Positions 1 through 8,037 of a DNA stretch of 16,835 nucleotides are shown piece by piece. The stretch is from Hyphomicrobiales bacterium (GTDB taxonomy: Bacteria; Pseudomonadota; Alphaproteobacteria; Rhizobiales; Xanthobacteraceae). The notes under the pieces are model-generated. The model made no database searches, was not told where the DNA came from, and was given only the letters and a program-made list of their open reading frames with translations. A program made the translations under genes and the position numbers. Where the stretch lies: contig JAPLPC010000164.1 in NCBI GenBank assembly GCA_026400425.1, positions 1 to 16,835 on the forward strand. Direction: 5' to 3'. Each line of letters begins with the position of its first letter. Position 1 is the first letter of the stretch.

Positions 1-650
1 GCTTTCTGGCCGGGGTCAGCCTCGACCAGTTGACGGCCGAAGACAGCCGAGGGGGCTGGCGGCCGGACCGGCGCGTGGTGCTGTCGTCCATCGCTTTCGT
101 GCTGGGTTTTGCCACCGTGTTCGTGGCCCTGGGGGCATCGGCTTCGGCCGTCGGCCGGCTGATCACGGACTATTTCGATACGCTGGCGATCATCGCCGGC
201 ATCCTCGTCATCGTGCTGGGTCTGCATTTCCTCGGCCTGTTCAGGATCGGGCTGTTGTTTCGCGAGGCGCGGTTTCAGATCACGACCAAGCCGGTCGGCT
301 TGCTCGGCGCCTATGTGGTCGGCCTCGCATTTGCTTTCGGCTGGACGCCCTGTGTCGGGCCGGTGCTGGCGGCCATTCTGATGGTGGCGGGGATCGAGGG
401 ATCGGCGCTGCGCGGCGCGGTGCTGCTCGGCGGCTACGCGCTTGGGATCGGCATTCCGTTCGTGCTGGCGTCGCTGTTTTCCGGCCCGTTCACGCGGCTG
501 ATGGGGCGGCTGCGCCGGCATATGCTGCTTGTCGAAAGGGTGATCGGCGGCAGCCTTGTGCTGACAGGTATCCTGTTCTTGACTGGCGGCATTCCGCTGA
601 TTTCCGGCTGGCTGCTGGATACGTTTCCGATCATCGGAAGCGTCGGATAG
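1..650 (+). CDS. soxV: SoxV/CcdA-type thiol-disulfide transporter (5' end missing)
   Basis: The frame is open from the window edge (first full codon at base 3, reading FLAGVSLDQ) to a TAG at 648-650, so about 215 C-terminal residues are visible and the true start lies upstream. Several hydrophobic membrane segments can be seen, and the second conserved redox motif of the CcdA family, TPCVGP, has its Cys codon at 351-353. The partner cysteine near the N terminus is outside the window. CcdA/SoxV proteins pass electrons from cytoplasmic thioredoxin across the inner membrane to periplasmic thioredoxins. The gene directly precedes soxW, 11 bp apart with a GAGAGG ribosome site, which supports the SoxV assignment over a cytochrome c biogenesis CcdA. 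The TTG at base 30 is an artefact of where an ORF search begins and not a likely start. Confidence 0.88.
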   Translation, partial: FLAGVSLDQLTAEDSRGGWRPDRRVVLSSIAFVLGFATVFVALGASASAVGRLITDYFDTLAIIAGILVIVLGLHFLGLFRIGLLFREARFQITTKPVGLLGAYVVGLAFAFGWTPCVGPVLAAILMVAGIEGSALRGAVLLGGYALGIGIPFVLASLFSGPFTRLMGRLRRHMLLVERVIGGSLVLTGILFLTGGIPLISGWLLDTFPIIGSVG

Positions 651-661
651 GAGAGGCGACG

Positions 662-1243
662 ATGCGATCACCATCCTTGACCAGGCGTCACGCCATCGCT
701 GCGCTCGGCTGCGGCCTGCTCGCCATGCGCGCCGCGCCCGGCCTCGCCAAGGCACGGCTGAGCGAGGACGGCATCTACCAGATGGACTGGTATCTCGAGA
801 GCTTCCTCGATCTGGCCGACGATCTCGCGGCCACCACCGCGAAGGGCAAGCGGTTCGCCATCCTGTGGGGCCTCAAAGGCTGCCCGGCCTGCAAGCGGAT
901 GCACGAGGTGCATATGATGGACCCCGCCATCGAGACCTATATCCGCGACAATTTCGAGATTCTGCATCTCAATCATATCGGCGCGCGCGAGGTCACCGAT
1001 TTCGACGGCCGCAAGCGCGGTGAGAAGGCGTTCGGCGAAGCCTATGGCATTCGCTTCACGCCGACGATCCAGTTCTTTCCGGAATCGGTGGACGGGCTGG
1101 CGGCGAAGGCACCGCAGGCCCGCGAGGTCGCGCGCATGCCGGGCCTCTTGGAGCCGCCGGAGTTTCTCGCCATGTTCCGCTATGTGCGCACGAAGGGGTA
1201 TGAGCGCGCACCATTCCCCGACTGGCTGAAGCAGCAGACGTGA
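662..1243 (+). CDS. soxW: SoxW periplasmic thioredoxin-like protein
   Basis: This 193-residue protein has a twin-arginine-like leader (TRRHAIAALG, R8-R9, then a hydrophobic stretch to about residue 30). It is followed by a thioredoxin fold with the redox motif C74-P-A-C77 inside GLKGCPACKRM and the cis-proline loop RFTPT at residues 132-135. It is predicted to receive electrons from the SoxV/CcdA protein encoded immediately upstream and to keep a Sox component, most plausibly the SoxY carrier cysteine, reduced. The start ATG at 662 is preceded by GAGAGG at 651-656. The gene ends only 10 bp from the convergent DUF336 gene, leaving no room for a separate terminator. The SoxW name rests on the fold plus sox context; a generic DsbE/thioredoxin function alone could not be told apart from sequence. 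Confidence 0.86.
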   Translation: MRSPSLTRRHAIAALGCGLLAMRAAPGLAKARLSEDGIYQMDWYLESFLDLADDLAATTAKGKRFAILWGLKGCPACKRMHEVHMMDPAIETYIRDNFEILHLNHIGAREVTDFDGRKRGEKAFGEAYGIRFTPTIQFFPESVDGLAAKAPQAREVARMPGLLEPPEFLAMFRYVRTKGYERAPFPDWLKQQT

Positions 1244-1253
1244 GCGCGCGGCG

Positions 1254-1748
1254 CTAGAAATCCAGCCTGTCCGCAATTGCAGTGATGCCGGCCTTGGCGC
1301 AGGCCTCGTCCGCGTCGCCGCCCGGTGCGCCGGAGACGCCGATGGCGCCGAGCAGCGTGCCGCCGGATTCGATCATCACCCCGCCGCCGATTGCCACGAC
1401 ATTGGGAAGCTGCCGCAACCCCTGCATAGCCGGTGTCTGTGTCGACGCCGCAAGGTCCTGCGTGCTCATCTTGAAGCTGGCGGCGGTCCAGGCCTTGCCG
1501 GTGGCGGTCGGTGTCGTGTGCGGGCCGGCAAACCGATCGCGCAGCATCGCTTGCGGCGTGCCGAAGCGATCGACGATCGCCACGGCCACCTGATAGCCAT
1601 GCTGGCGGCATTCCTGCATCGCGGCCTTGGCGGCATCGAAAGCCAGTTCGGGGCTCAGCGCCTTGTAGCTGACGGTCGCATCCTCGGCCCGCGCCGGAGC
1701 GGCAAGAGCCAGGAGCGCCGCGACGGCCAGCATGCTGCATGCCTTCAT
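1254..1748 (-). CDS. DUF336 (GlcG/HbpS-like) exported protein
   Basis: The ATG at 1746-1748 gives 164 residues with a typical Sec signal peptide (MKACSMLAVAALLALAAPARA, cleavage after about residue 21) and a ribosome site GGAGA just upstream. The longer in-frame extension to 1961 runs through soxX in another frame and is rejected. The mature part is a DUF336/Haem_degrading domain, with the glycine-rich stretch VAIGGGVMI and the GAIGVSG motif typical of GlcG, PduO-C and HbpS proteins. HbpS-type members bind haem, but no catalytic role is firmly known for exported GlcG-like proteins. It is the third gene of the soxA-soxX operon, 28 bp after soxX, so a role with c-type cytochromes or haem in the periplasm is a reasonable inference, no more. 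Confidence 0.85.
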   Translation of the reverse strand: MKACSMLAVAALLALAAPARAEDATVSYKALSPELAFDAAKAAMQECRQHGYQVAVAIVDRFGTPQAMLRDRFAGPHTTPTATGKAWTAASFKMSTQDLAASTQTPAMQGLRQLPNVVAIGGGVMIESGGTLLGAIGVSGAPGGDADEACAKAGITAIADRLDF

Positions 1749-1776
1749 GAGCAGGTCTCCGCGATGTGCTGCCGGT

Positions 1777-2409
1777 CTATTTGTTGACCGGCGATTCCGG
1801 ATCGAACAAAAACGCGACCAGATCCTTGATCTGTTGCTCCGACAGTACCTTGTTCGCGCCAAAGCGCGGCATGTTGGAGCATGCGAACACAGCCTGGGAG
1901 TCGTAGATCTTGGTGTAGGCCGCTTTGATGTCCTCGGGCGCGTATTTGCGGTCCTTGCCATAATGCATCAGGCTGGGACCAAGCGTGCCATAGGATACTT
2001 CGGCCTGCTCCATCTGGTGGCAGGCATAGCAGTTGCCGCCCGAGACGGTGTCTGGCGGATCGGAGAACTGGCCGCCGCGGCCGTTATTGGCGATCTTGGC
2101 GCCGGACTTCCAGTCGCCGAGATATTTGCCGTCGCTGGGGTAGACCACCTTGGCCAGCTCGCGCTTGGTGATGGCCTCGGCTTCCGCCGGCGGAACGTCG
2201 TTGCGATAGGCGTTACAGGTCTTCAGCGTCTCGTCGGGCGTGATCCGCTGCTGCCATTCCGGTGAAGCTTTTCCGAAAGTCGATTTGATGTAGGCGTCGA
2301 CCAGGGCGGGATCGGCCGCCTTCGGCTTGGTCTGGGCGCCGGCAGCGACGGGAAGCGCGGCGATGCCGGCGAGAAATGCGAGCGCGGTGAGCTTGATCGT
2401 TGAGGTCAT
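1777..2409 (-). CDS. soxX: SoxX monohaem cytochrome c
   Basis: SoxX is the small subunit of the SoxAX cytochrome, which couples thiosulfate to the SoxY cysteine in the periplasm. With the ATG at 2407-2409 the protein has 210 residues. A Sec signal peptide covers about residues 1-25, one haem site is C127-Y-A-C130-H131, and M180 in the C-terminal motif SNMPRFG is the expected distal haem ligand. C65 and C177 could form a disulfide. An upstream GTG at 2422-2424 is in frame, but GAGGAG lies 7 nt before the ATG, which favours the shorter form. The gene begins 15 bp after the soxA stop and is followed by the DUF336 gene, so the three are very probably one transcript. Confidence 0.93.
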   Translation of the reverse strand: MTSTIKLTALAFLAGIAALPVAAGAQTKPKAADPALVDAYIKSTFGKASPEWQQRITPDETLKTCNAYRNDVPPAEAEAITKRELAKVVYPSDGKYLGDWKSGAKIANNGRGGQFSDPPDTVSGGNCYACHQMEQAEVSYGTLGPSLMHYGKDRKYAPEDIKAAYTKIYDSQAVFACSNMPRFGANKVLSEQQIKDLVAFLFDPESPVNK

Positions 2410-2424
2410 GGATGCGCTCCTCAC

Positions 2425-3246
2425 TTAACGCTTGATCGAGGGGACGTTGATTTCACCGCCGGCGGCCTGCTTCTGCAGGAAGACGGTCAGTGCGGTCAGC
2501 GCATCGGAGCCATATTCGGGGACCGGCCAGCGTTGCTGGCGATAGCAGTCCCACAGCCGGTGCTGCATGGTGCGCAGCGCGCCCTGCGATACGCGGTAGG
2601 TCGGCCATGTGCCCATGGTTTCCTGGGGCTGCTTGCCGGGCTTGGACAGGTTGGGCAATCCCTGCAGGCGAATGCGCTTGCCCTCGTCGGCATGGCAGGT
2701 GGAGCAGGAGAAGTCGTTGACGCCGCCGCGGCGGTAGAACAGCGCTTCGCCGACCGCCGCCATTTCCTGCTCTTTCGGATTGTCGAGCGGGATATCGATC
2801 TTCATGCCGTTTGATTTGTTGGCGATGTAGGCGACCAGGTCCTCAAGATCGGACGGTTTGCCGGGGCCCGAGAAACGGCGGGCGATGATGTCCTTGGTAT
2901 CGAGCCCCTGGACGGTCTGCATGCACCACAGCAGACGTTGCTCCAGATCCATGACCTTGTCCGAATCGGCGAAATAGCGCGGCAGCTTGGCGAAGGCGCC
3001 TTCCAGTTTGCCGGGGCCCATGCCGAGGTCGCAGCCTTCGAGTGAGACATTCTTGGTGCCGCGCTTCTCGCTCCAGAGCGCTTCGCCGCGGTCCACTGCG
3101 AGATAACCAGGATTCGACATCGGATCGGAAATCATCTCGCGATAACGCTCGATCTCCTTCTCGCTCGAATCCTGGGCGCGGACGATGCCTGCTGCACATA
3201 GCAAGATGGCGACTGCAACCGCCGAGCGGATGACGCTATGTCTCAT
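2425..3246 (-). CDS. soxA: SoxA cytochrome c (single-haem type)
   Basis: SoxA is the catalytic subunit of SoxAX and forms the thiosulfonate link between thiosulfate and SoxY. The protein has 273 residues with a Sec leader ending near A24. It has one CxxCH site, C181-S-T-C184-H185, and the conserved C234 in RLWDCYRQQRWP, the cysteine that in studied SoxA proteins ligates the active-site haem and carries a persulfide. The N-terminal domain has C72 and C108 but no CxxCH, so this is the monohaem form in which a disulfide takes the place of the first haem of dihaem SoxA. The start ATG is preceded by a strong GGAGGAGGA. The gene leads the minus-strand operon and diverges from soxY. Confidence 0.95.
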   Translation of the reverse strand: MRHSVIRSAVAVAILLCAAGIVRAQDSSEKEIERYREMISDPMSNPGYLAVDRGEALWSEKRGTKNVSLEGCDLGMGPGKLEGAFAKLPRYFADSDKVMDLEQRLLWCMQTVQGLDTKDIIARRFSGPGKPSDLEDLVAYIANKSNGMKIDIPLDNPKEQEMAAVGEALFYRRGGVNDFSCSTCHADEGKRIRLQGLPNLSKPGKQPQETMGTWPTYRVSQGALRTMQHRLWDCYRQQRWPVPEYGSDALTALTVFLQKQAAGGEINVPSIKR

Positions 3247-3414
3247 CTGTTTTCCTCCTCCGTCAGATCGTCTCGGCGATCTTTTCGGGCCCCGTAGTTT
3301 TGAACATCTTTACATTCAAGAAAACTAATATAATGATGTGAGCGGATCATGATAGATGTGCGTTGCGAACGTCAAGCGCTACTATCGATAAAGAGCCACG
3401 GGAGGATGCCCACG
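3247..3414. promoter_or_regulatory. Divergent soxA / soxY control region
   Basis: This 168 bp gap separates the two oppositely transcribed sox operons, so it must hold both promoters. A perfect TATAAT at 3329-3334 is a candidate -10 for soxY, but no good -35 is found at 16-18 bp; TTGAAC at 3300-3305 is 23 bp away, which hints at an activator or a different sigma factor. Symmetric elements nearby are ACATC at 3304-3308 facing GATGT at 3335-3339, the palindrome ATCATGAT at 3346-3353, and two GATGTG copies at 3335-3340 and 3355-3360 spaced 20 bp, about two helical turns. Sox clusters are commonly controlled by the ArsR-type repressor SoxR, whose gene is not in this window. These are candidates, not proven sites. 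Confidence 0.55.
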
Positions 3415-3879
3415 ATGACAAGCATGTCAGGACAAATGACGCGGCGCGAGACGCTCGCGCTTGCAGCAATCGCGGGGCTGGCCAGTTTCCTTGCGCCAAA
3501 AATGGTGTTCGCCGACGAGGCGATGGTCGCTGCCGAGATCAAGAAGCTGTACGGCGACAAGAAAATGGACAGCGGCAAGATCAAGCTGGACGTGCCGGAG
3601 ATCGCCGAGAACGGTCTCGTCGTGCCGATCAATGTCGAAGTCGAAAGCCCGATGACCGATGCGGACCACGTCAAGGCGGTCCATGTGTTCGCCGACGGCA
3701 ATCCGATGCCGGGCGTCGTCTCCTACAAGTTCACGCCGGCCTGCGGCAAGGCGGCGGCCTCCACCCGCATGCGCCTCGCGCAAACGCAGAACGTGATCTG
3801 CATCGCCGAAATGTCGAATGGCAGCCTTTATACGGCGAAAGCCAATATCAAGGTCACCATCGGCGGCTGCGGCGGCTAG
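3415..3879 (+). CDS. soxY: SoxY sulfur-carrier subunit
   Basis: SoxY carries the growing sulfur substrate covalently on a C-terminal cysteine while the other Sox enzymes act on it. The hallmark GGCGG terminus is present at residues 150-154, with C152 as the carrier. A Tat leader (TRRETLALAAIAG, R10-R11) ends near A33, consistent with export as a folded complex with signal-less SoxZ. The ATG at 3415 gives 154 residues and lies 9 nt after GGAGG (3401-3405). ATG 3406 is too close to that site, and the far upstream ATG at 3349 lacks one and would bury the Tat signal. It is the first gene of soxYZBCD, with soxZ 24 bp downstream. Confidence 0.95.
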   Translation: MTSMSGQMTRRETLALAAIAGLASFLAPKMVFADEAMVAAEIKKLYGDKKMDSGKIKLDVPEIAENGLVVPINVEVESPMTDADHVKAVHVFADGNPMPGVVSYKFTPACGKAAASTRMRLAQTQNVICIAEMSNGSLYTAKANIKVTIGGCGG

Positions 3880-3903
3880 AACAGGCATAGCGAGGACTTC
3901 ATC

Positions 3904-4230
3904 ATGGCTTCACCCACCCCCCGCGTCCGCGTTCCGGCCAACGCCAAGCCCGGCGAGCTGATCGAGATCAAGACGCTGATCTCGCACGAAATGGAATCCG
4001 GTCAGCGCAAGGACGCTTCCGGCAAGATCGTGCCGCGCAAGATCATCAATACGTTCACCGCGGCCTTCAACGGCAAGACGGTGTTCGAGGCCGACTGGAA
4101 TCCGGCGATCTCCGCCAATCCGTACCAGTCGTTCTTCTATAAGGCGAACGAGAGCGGCGCGTTCACCTTCACGTGGAAGGATGACGACGGCTCCAACTAC
4201 ACGGCGAAGAACAAGCTGACCGTGGCGTGA
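3904..4230 (+). CDS. soxZ: SoxZ sulfur-carrier complex subunit
   Basis: SoxZ is the partner of SoxY and forms the SoxYZ carrier heterodimer, presenting the SoxY C-terminal arm to SoxAX, SoxB and SoxCD. The protein has 108 residues, the usual family size, and has no signal peptide; it is expected to be carried through the Tat system bound to SoxY. The immunoglobulin-like SoxZ pattern is clear, including PRVRVPANAKPGELIEIKTL near the N terminus and a C-terminal FTFTWKDDDGSNYTA region. The start ATG follows AGCGAGGA. It is co-transcribed with soxY upstream, while 76 bp separate it from soxB. Confidence 0.95.
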   Translation: MASPTPRVRVPANAKPGELIEIKTLISHEMESGQRKDASGKIVPRKIINTFTAAFNGKTVFEADWNPAISANPYQSFFYKANESGAFTFTWKDDDGSNYTAKNKLTVA

Positions 4231-4306
4231 CGATGCGCGTGGATGTGCTCCGCGCGCGACTTCTCACAACAGCGTCCGCCGTCATGAGGGGACCAAGGGT
4301 GGTTCG

Positions 4307-6004
4307 ATGATATCGAGGCGGGATTTCCTGCAGGCGACGGCGGCTGCGTCGGTGCTTGTGGCCGGCAGCGGCATGGGTTCGCTCGGGCGGGCGGCGGCGC
4401 AGCAGCGCCTTACCCAGGACGACATCCTGCGGTTCGATCCGCTCGGCACGCTGACGATCCTTTACATCACCGACACCCATGCGCAGTTGATGCCGCTGTA
4501 TTTCCGCGAGCCGTCGGTCAATCTCGGCGTCGGCGAGGATCGCGGCCAGCCGCCGCATCTCACCGACGCGGCGTTCCGCGACTATTTCAAGGTCGCCGCC
4601 GGATCAGCCGACGCCTATGCGCTGACCGCCGATGATTTCACCGCGCTGGCGCGCAATTACGGCCGCATGGGCGGCATGGATCGCATCGCCACGCTGGTCA
4701 ATGCGGTGCGCGCGGAACGCGGCAATGACAAGGTGCTGCTGCTGGACGGCGGCGACTCCTGGCAGGGCAGTTGGACCTCGCTGCAGACCAAGGGCCAGGA
4801 CATGGTCGACGTCACGGCTGCGCTGAAGCTCGACGCGCTGGTCGGTCACTGGGAGTTCACCTACGGCGCCGATCGCCTCAAGGAGATCGTCGACAAGGCG
4901 CCCTTCGCGTTTCTCGCCCAGAACATCCGCGACAACGAATGGCAGGAGCCCGTCTTCGAGCCGCGAAAAATGTTCGAGCGCGGTGGCGTCAAGATCGCGG
5001 TAATCGGCCAGGCTTTCTCGCGCACCGCTGTCGCCAATCCGCGCTGGATGTTTCCGAGCTGGGAGTTCGGCATCCGCGAGGAGGACATGCAGAAGCAGGT
5101 GGACGCGGCGCGCGCCGATGGCGCGGAGCTGGTGGTGCTGCTGTCGCATGACGGTTTCGACGTCGACCGCAAGATGGCCGGCCGGGTCAAGGGCATCGAT
5201 CTCATCCTCACCGCGCATACGCATGATGCGATGCCGGGCCTGATCAAGGTCGGCGACACGCTGCTGGTGGCGGCGGGTTCGCACAGCAAGTTCGTGTCGC
5301 GGCTCGATCTCGAGGTCAAGGACAAGAAGATCGCGGGCGTCCGCTACAAGCTGATGCCGGTGTTCACCGATGCGATCAAGCCCGATGCGGCGATGACACA
5401 GCTGGTCGAGAAGGTGCGCGCGCCCTATGCCAAGGATCTCGCGAAGGTGGTCGGCAAGACCGACACGCTGCTGTATCGCCGCGGTAATTTCAACGGCACC
5501 TTCGACGATCTGATCTGCGACGCGATGCTGTCGGAGCGCGATGCGGAGCTGTCATTGTCGCCTGGTTTCCGCTGGGGCGGCACGCTGATCCCGGGCCAGG
5601 CGATCACCTGGGAAGACGTCACCAACGCCACCGCGATCACCTATCCGAACTGCTATCGCAACGAGATGACCGGTGCGCAGCTCAAGGACGTGCTCGAAGA
5701 CGTCGCCGACAACATCTTCCATCCCGATCCCTATTTTCAGGGCGGCGGCGACATGGTGCGGGTCGGCGGCATGGGCTACGCCATCGATGTGTCCAAGCCG
5801 ATGGGCTCGCGCATCTCGGCGATGACGCATCTCAAATCCGGCAAGCCGATCGAGGCGTCGAAGACCTACACCGTCGCCGGCTGGGCCAGCGTCAACGAGG
5901 GCACGCAGGGACCGCCGATCTGGGACGTGGTCGCAGCCCATCTCGGCAAGCATCCGACGGTGAATATCCAGCCGAACACGGCCGTCAAAGTCTCCGGCGC
6001 GTGA
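4307..6004 (+). CDS. soxB: SoxB thiosulfohydrolase
   Basis: SoxB is a dimanganese hydrolase of the 5'-nucleotidase family that releases sulfate from the sulfonate group bound to SoxY. The 565-residue length is typical. A near-perfect Tat signal SRRDFLQ occupies residues 3-9. Metal-site motifs follow in order: D56-T-H58 in YITDTHAQ, D147-G-G-D150, the SoxB-specific GHWEFTYG with H181 (ordinary 5'-nucleotidases have GNHEF), H281 in LLSHDGFD, and H304-T-H306 in TAHTHDAMP. The C-terminal 5'-nucleotidase domain runs from about residue 370 to the end. The start ATG follows AAGGGTGG. All catalytic elements look intact, so an active enzyme is expected. Confidence 0.97.
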   Translation: MISRRDFLQATAAASVLVAGSGMGSLGRAAAQQRLTQDDILRFDPLGTLTILYITDTHAQLMPLYFREPSVNLGVGEDRGQPPHLTDAAFRDYFKVAAGSADAYALTADDFTALARNYGRMGGMDRIATLVNAVRAERGNDKVLLLDGGDSWQGSWTSLQTKGQDMVDVTAALKLDALVGHWEFTYGADRLKEIVDKAPFAFLAQNIRDNEWQEPVFEPRKMFERGGVKIAVIGQAFSRTAVANPRWMFPSWEFGIREEDMQKQVDAARADGAELVVLLSHDGFDVDRKMAGRVKGIDLILTAHTHDAMPGLIKVGDTLLVAAGSHSKFVSRLDLEVKDKKIAGVRYKLMPVFTDAIKPDAAMTQLVEKVRAPYAKDLAKVVGKTDTLLYRRGNFNGTFDDLICDAMLSERDAELSLSPGFRWGGTLIPGQAITWEDVTNATAITYPNCYRNEMTGAQLKDVLEDVADNIFHPDPYFQGGGDMVRVGGMGYAIDVSKPMGSRISAMTHLKSGKPIEASKTYTVAGWASVNEGTQGPPIWDVVAAHLGKHPTVNIQPNTAVKVSGA

Positions 6005-6018
6005 GGAGGGGCCTCCTC
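6003..6018 (+). promoter_or_regulatory. Hairpin at the soxB stop codon
   Basis: GAGGAGG at 6003-6009 faces CCTCCTC at 6012-6018 with only two bases between. It forms a perfect GC-rich inverted repeat that begins inside the soxB TGA stop codon. There is no T-run after it, so it is not a classical terminator. It could act as an mRNA stability or processing element between soxB and soxC, or it could mask the purine-rich GAGGAGG from ribosomes. The soxC start lies about 50 bp downstream with its own GGGAG site. Confidence 0.35.
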
Positions 6019-6070
6019 ATGCCTGATTGCGATCAACATATTCACACATTGGGATAAGTAGGGAGCAGAC

Positions 6071-7351
6071 ATGGGCGAGATACCCTCTGCCGATCGACTG
6101 AACCGCCGCCGTTTCCTCGGTGCTGCCGGTCTTGCCGGCGCCGGCGCGATCATGTCCGCACGCGGCACTATCGCGGCCGACGCGGCAAAGCCGGATCCGT
6201 TGATCACCGAAATCCAGGACTGGAATCGCTATCTCGGCGACGGCGTCGACACCAAGCCCTATGGCATGCCGTCGAAATTCGAGAAGAACGTGATCCGCCG
6301 TGACGTGTCCTGGCTGACGGCGTCGCCGCAATCCTCGGTCAACTTCACGCCGCTGCACGAGCTGGACGGCATCATCACGCCGTCCGGCCTGTGCTTCGAG
6401 CGTCATCACGCGGGTGTCGCCGAGATCAATCCGGCCGATCATCGGCTGATGATCAACGGGATGGTCGATCGGCCGCTGGTCTTCACGATGGAAGACATCA
6501 AGCGCATGCCGCGCGTGAACAAGATCTACTTCCTCGAATGCGCGGCGAATTCCGGCATGGAGTGGCGCGGCGCCCAACTCAATGGCTGCCAGTTCACCCA
6601 CGGCATGGTGCATAATGTGATGTATACCGGCGTCACGTTGCGGACGGTGCTGAACGAGGCCGGCATCAAGCCCAATGCCAAATGGCTGATGCTCGAAGGC
6701 GCCGATGCCGCCGGCATGAACCGCTCGCTGCCGCTCGACAAGGCGCTCGACGACTGCATGCTCGCATTCGCCATGAACGGCGAAGCGCTGCGCCCCGAGC
6801 AGGGCTATCCGCTGCGCGCGGTGATCCCCGGCTGGGAAGGCAATCTGTGGGTCAAGTGGCTGCGCCGCATCGAGGTGGGCGATCAGCCCTGGCAGACCCG
6901 CGAGGAAACCTCGAAATACACCGACCTGCTGGCCGACGGCATGGCGCGCAAGCACACCTTCATCATGGATGCGAAGTCGGTGGTGACCAACCCGTCGCCG
7001 CAGGCACCGTTGAAATACAAGGGACGCAACGTGCTGTCCGGCATCGCCTGGTCCGGCCGTGGCACCGTCACCCGCGTCGATGTCTCGATGGATGGCGGCC
7101 GCAACTGGCAGACCGCGCGCATCGATGGCCCGGTGCTCGATAAATCCATGACGCGCTTCTATGTGGATTTCGACTGGAACGGGCAGGAGCTGATGATCCA
7201 GTCGCGGGCGATGGATTCCTCCGGCTATGTGCAGCCGAGCAAGGAAGCCCTGCGCAAGGTGCGCGGCGTCAATTCGATCTATCACAACAACGGCATTCAG
7301 ACCTGGCTGGTGCGCTCGAGCGGGGAGACTGAGAATGTCGAAGTTGGCTAA
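6071..7351 (+). CDS. soxC: SoxC molybdopterin sulfur dehydrogenase subunit
   Basis: SoxC is the molybdenum-cofactor subunit of the SoxCD sulfane dehydrogenase, related to sulfite oxidases, which oxidises the SoxY-bound sulfane sulfur. The protein has 426 residues. The Tat leader NRRRFLG (residues 11-17) is followed by a hydrophobic stretch to about residue 36. The molybdopterin domain contains C157 in IYFLECAANSGMEW, the cysteine expected to ligate molybdenum, and a Mo-co dimerisation domain covers about residues 290-400. The start ATG is preceded by GGGAG. Its 3' end overlaps soxD by 17 bp, which fits the fixed stoichiometry of the two subunits. SorA-type sulfite dehydrogenase is the main alternative but does not fit the soxB-soxC-soxD order. 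Confidence 0.95.
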   Translation: MGEIPSADRLNRRRFLGAAGLAGAGAIMSARGTIAADAAKPDPLITEIQDWNRYLGDGVDTKPYGMPSKFEKNVIRRDVSWLTASPQSSVNFTPLHELDGIITPSGLCFERHHAGVAEINPADHRLMINGMVDRPLVFTMEDIKRMPRVNKIYFLECAANSGMEWRGAQLNGCQFTHGMVHNVMYTGVTLRTVLNEAGIKPNAKWLMLEGADAAGMNRSLPLDKALDDCMLAFAMNGEALRPEQGYPLRAVIPGWEGNLWVKWLRRIEVGDQPWQTREETSKYTDLLADGMARKHTFIMDAKSVVTNPSPQAPLKYKGRNVLSGIAWSGRGTVTRVDVSMDGGRNWQTARIDGPVLDKSMTRFYVDFDWNGQELMIQSRAMDSSGYVQPSKEALRKVRGVNSIYHNNGIQTWLVRSSGETENVEVG

Positions 7352-7997
7352 GTTTGCCGCAGCCGCCGCGGTGTTCGGCGTCATGGCATCCGCCGTGGCG
7401 CAGAGCGCGCCCAAGCTCGGCCTCGGCCGTGTCGCATTGCCCGAAGAAATCAAGGCGTGGGACACCGATGTGCGGCCGGACGGCAAGGGCCTGCCGCCCG
7501 GCAAGGGTACGGTCAAGCAGGGCGATGAGATCTTCCAGGCGCAATGCGCGTCATGTCACGGCGAATTCGGCGAAGGCGCCGGGCGCTGGCCGGTGCTGGC
7601 CGGCGGCGCCGGCTCGCTGAAGGCGGATCGGCCGGACAAGACCATCGGCTCGTTCTGGCCCGATCTGTCGACCGCGTTCGACTACATCCACCGCGCGATG
7701 CCCTATGGCAACGCGCATTCGCTGTCCGATGACGAGGTCTATGCGGTGGTGGCCTATCTGCTGTCGCTCAACGACATCGTCAAGGACGACAATTTCGAGC
7801 TGAGCGACAAGAATTTCACTTCTATTAAGATGCCGAACGCCGGTGCTTTCTTCGACGACGATCGCGAAACCTCGGAGAAGCAGTTCTGGAACAAGAACCC
7901 CTGCATGAAGGATTGCAGTGGCGAGGTGAAGGTGACGGGCCGTGCGATGAATGTTGATGTCACGCCGGACAATAAGGACGGGCCGAAGGTTGAGTGA
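7335..7997 (+). CDS. soxD: SoxD cytochrome c subunit, short monohaem form
   Basis: SoxD receives electrons from SoxC. The ATG at 7335, inside the soxC 3' end and preceded by GGGGAG, gives 220 residues with a Sec leader cleaved near A22 (VAQSA). A longer in-frame start at 7227 lies deep in soxC and is rejected. One haem site is present, C71-A-S-C74-H75, with M122 in RAMPYGN as probable distal ligand. A tail with C190 and C194 follows. The well-studied Paracoccus SoxD is much longer and has two cytochrome domains; here only the first is present. A separate cytochrome c gene follows 40 bp downstream and may supply the second function. Confidence 0.92.
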   Translation: MSKLAKFAAAAAVFGVMASAVAQSAPKLGLGRVALPEEIKAWDTDVRPDGKGLPPGKGTVKQGDEIFQAQCASCHGEFGEGAGRWPVLAGGAGSLKADRPDKTIGSFWPDLSTAFDYIHRAMPYGNAHSLSDDEVYAVVAYLLSLNDIVKDDNFELSDKNFTSIKMPNAGAFFDDDRETSEKQFWNKNPCMKDCSGEVKVTGRAMNVDVTPDNKDGPKVE

Positions 7998-8037
7998 TAC
8001 CGCTCACCTGCTCAGCTGTCGATCGAGAGGTATAGAG

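Noticed and set aside
1732..2265. 177-codon + strand frame opposite soxX
   Set aside because: Shadow of soxX, whose haem motif and signal peptide are unmistakable; no ribosome site or family match.
6017..7516. 499-codon open frame on the minus strand opposite soxC
   Set aside because: It is a by-product of GC-rich codon use in soxC/soxD; the product is His/Arg/Ala-rich with no domain, and the opposite strand carries clear sox genes.
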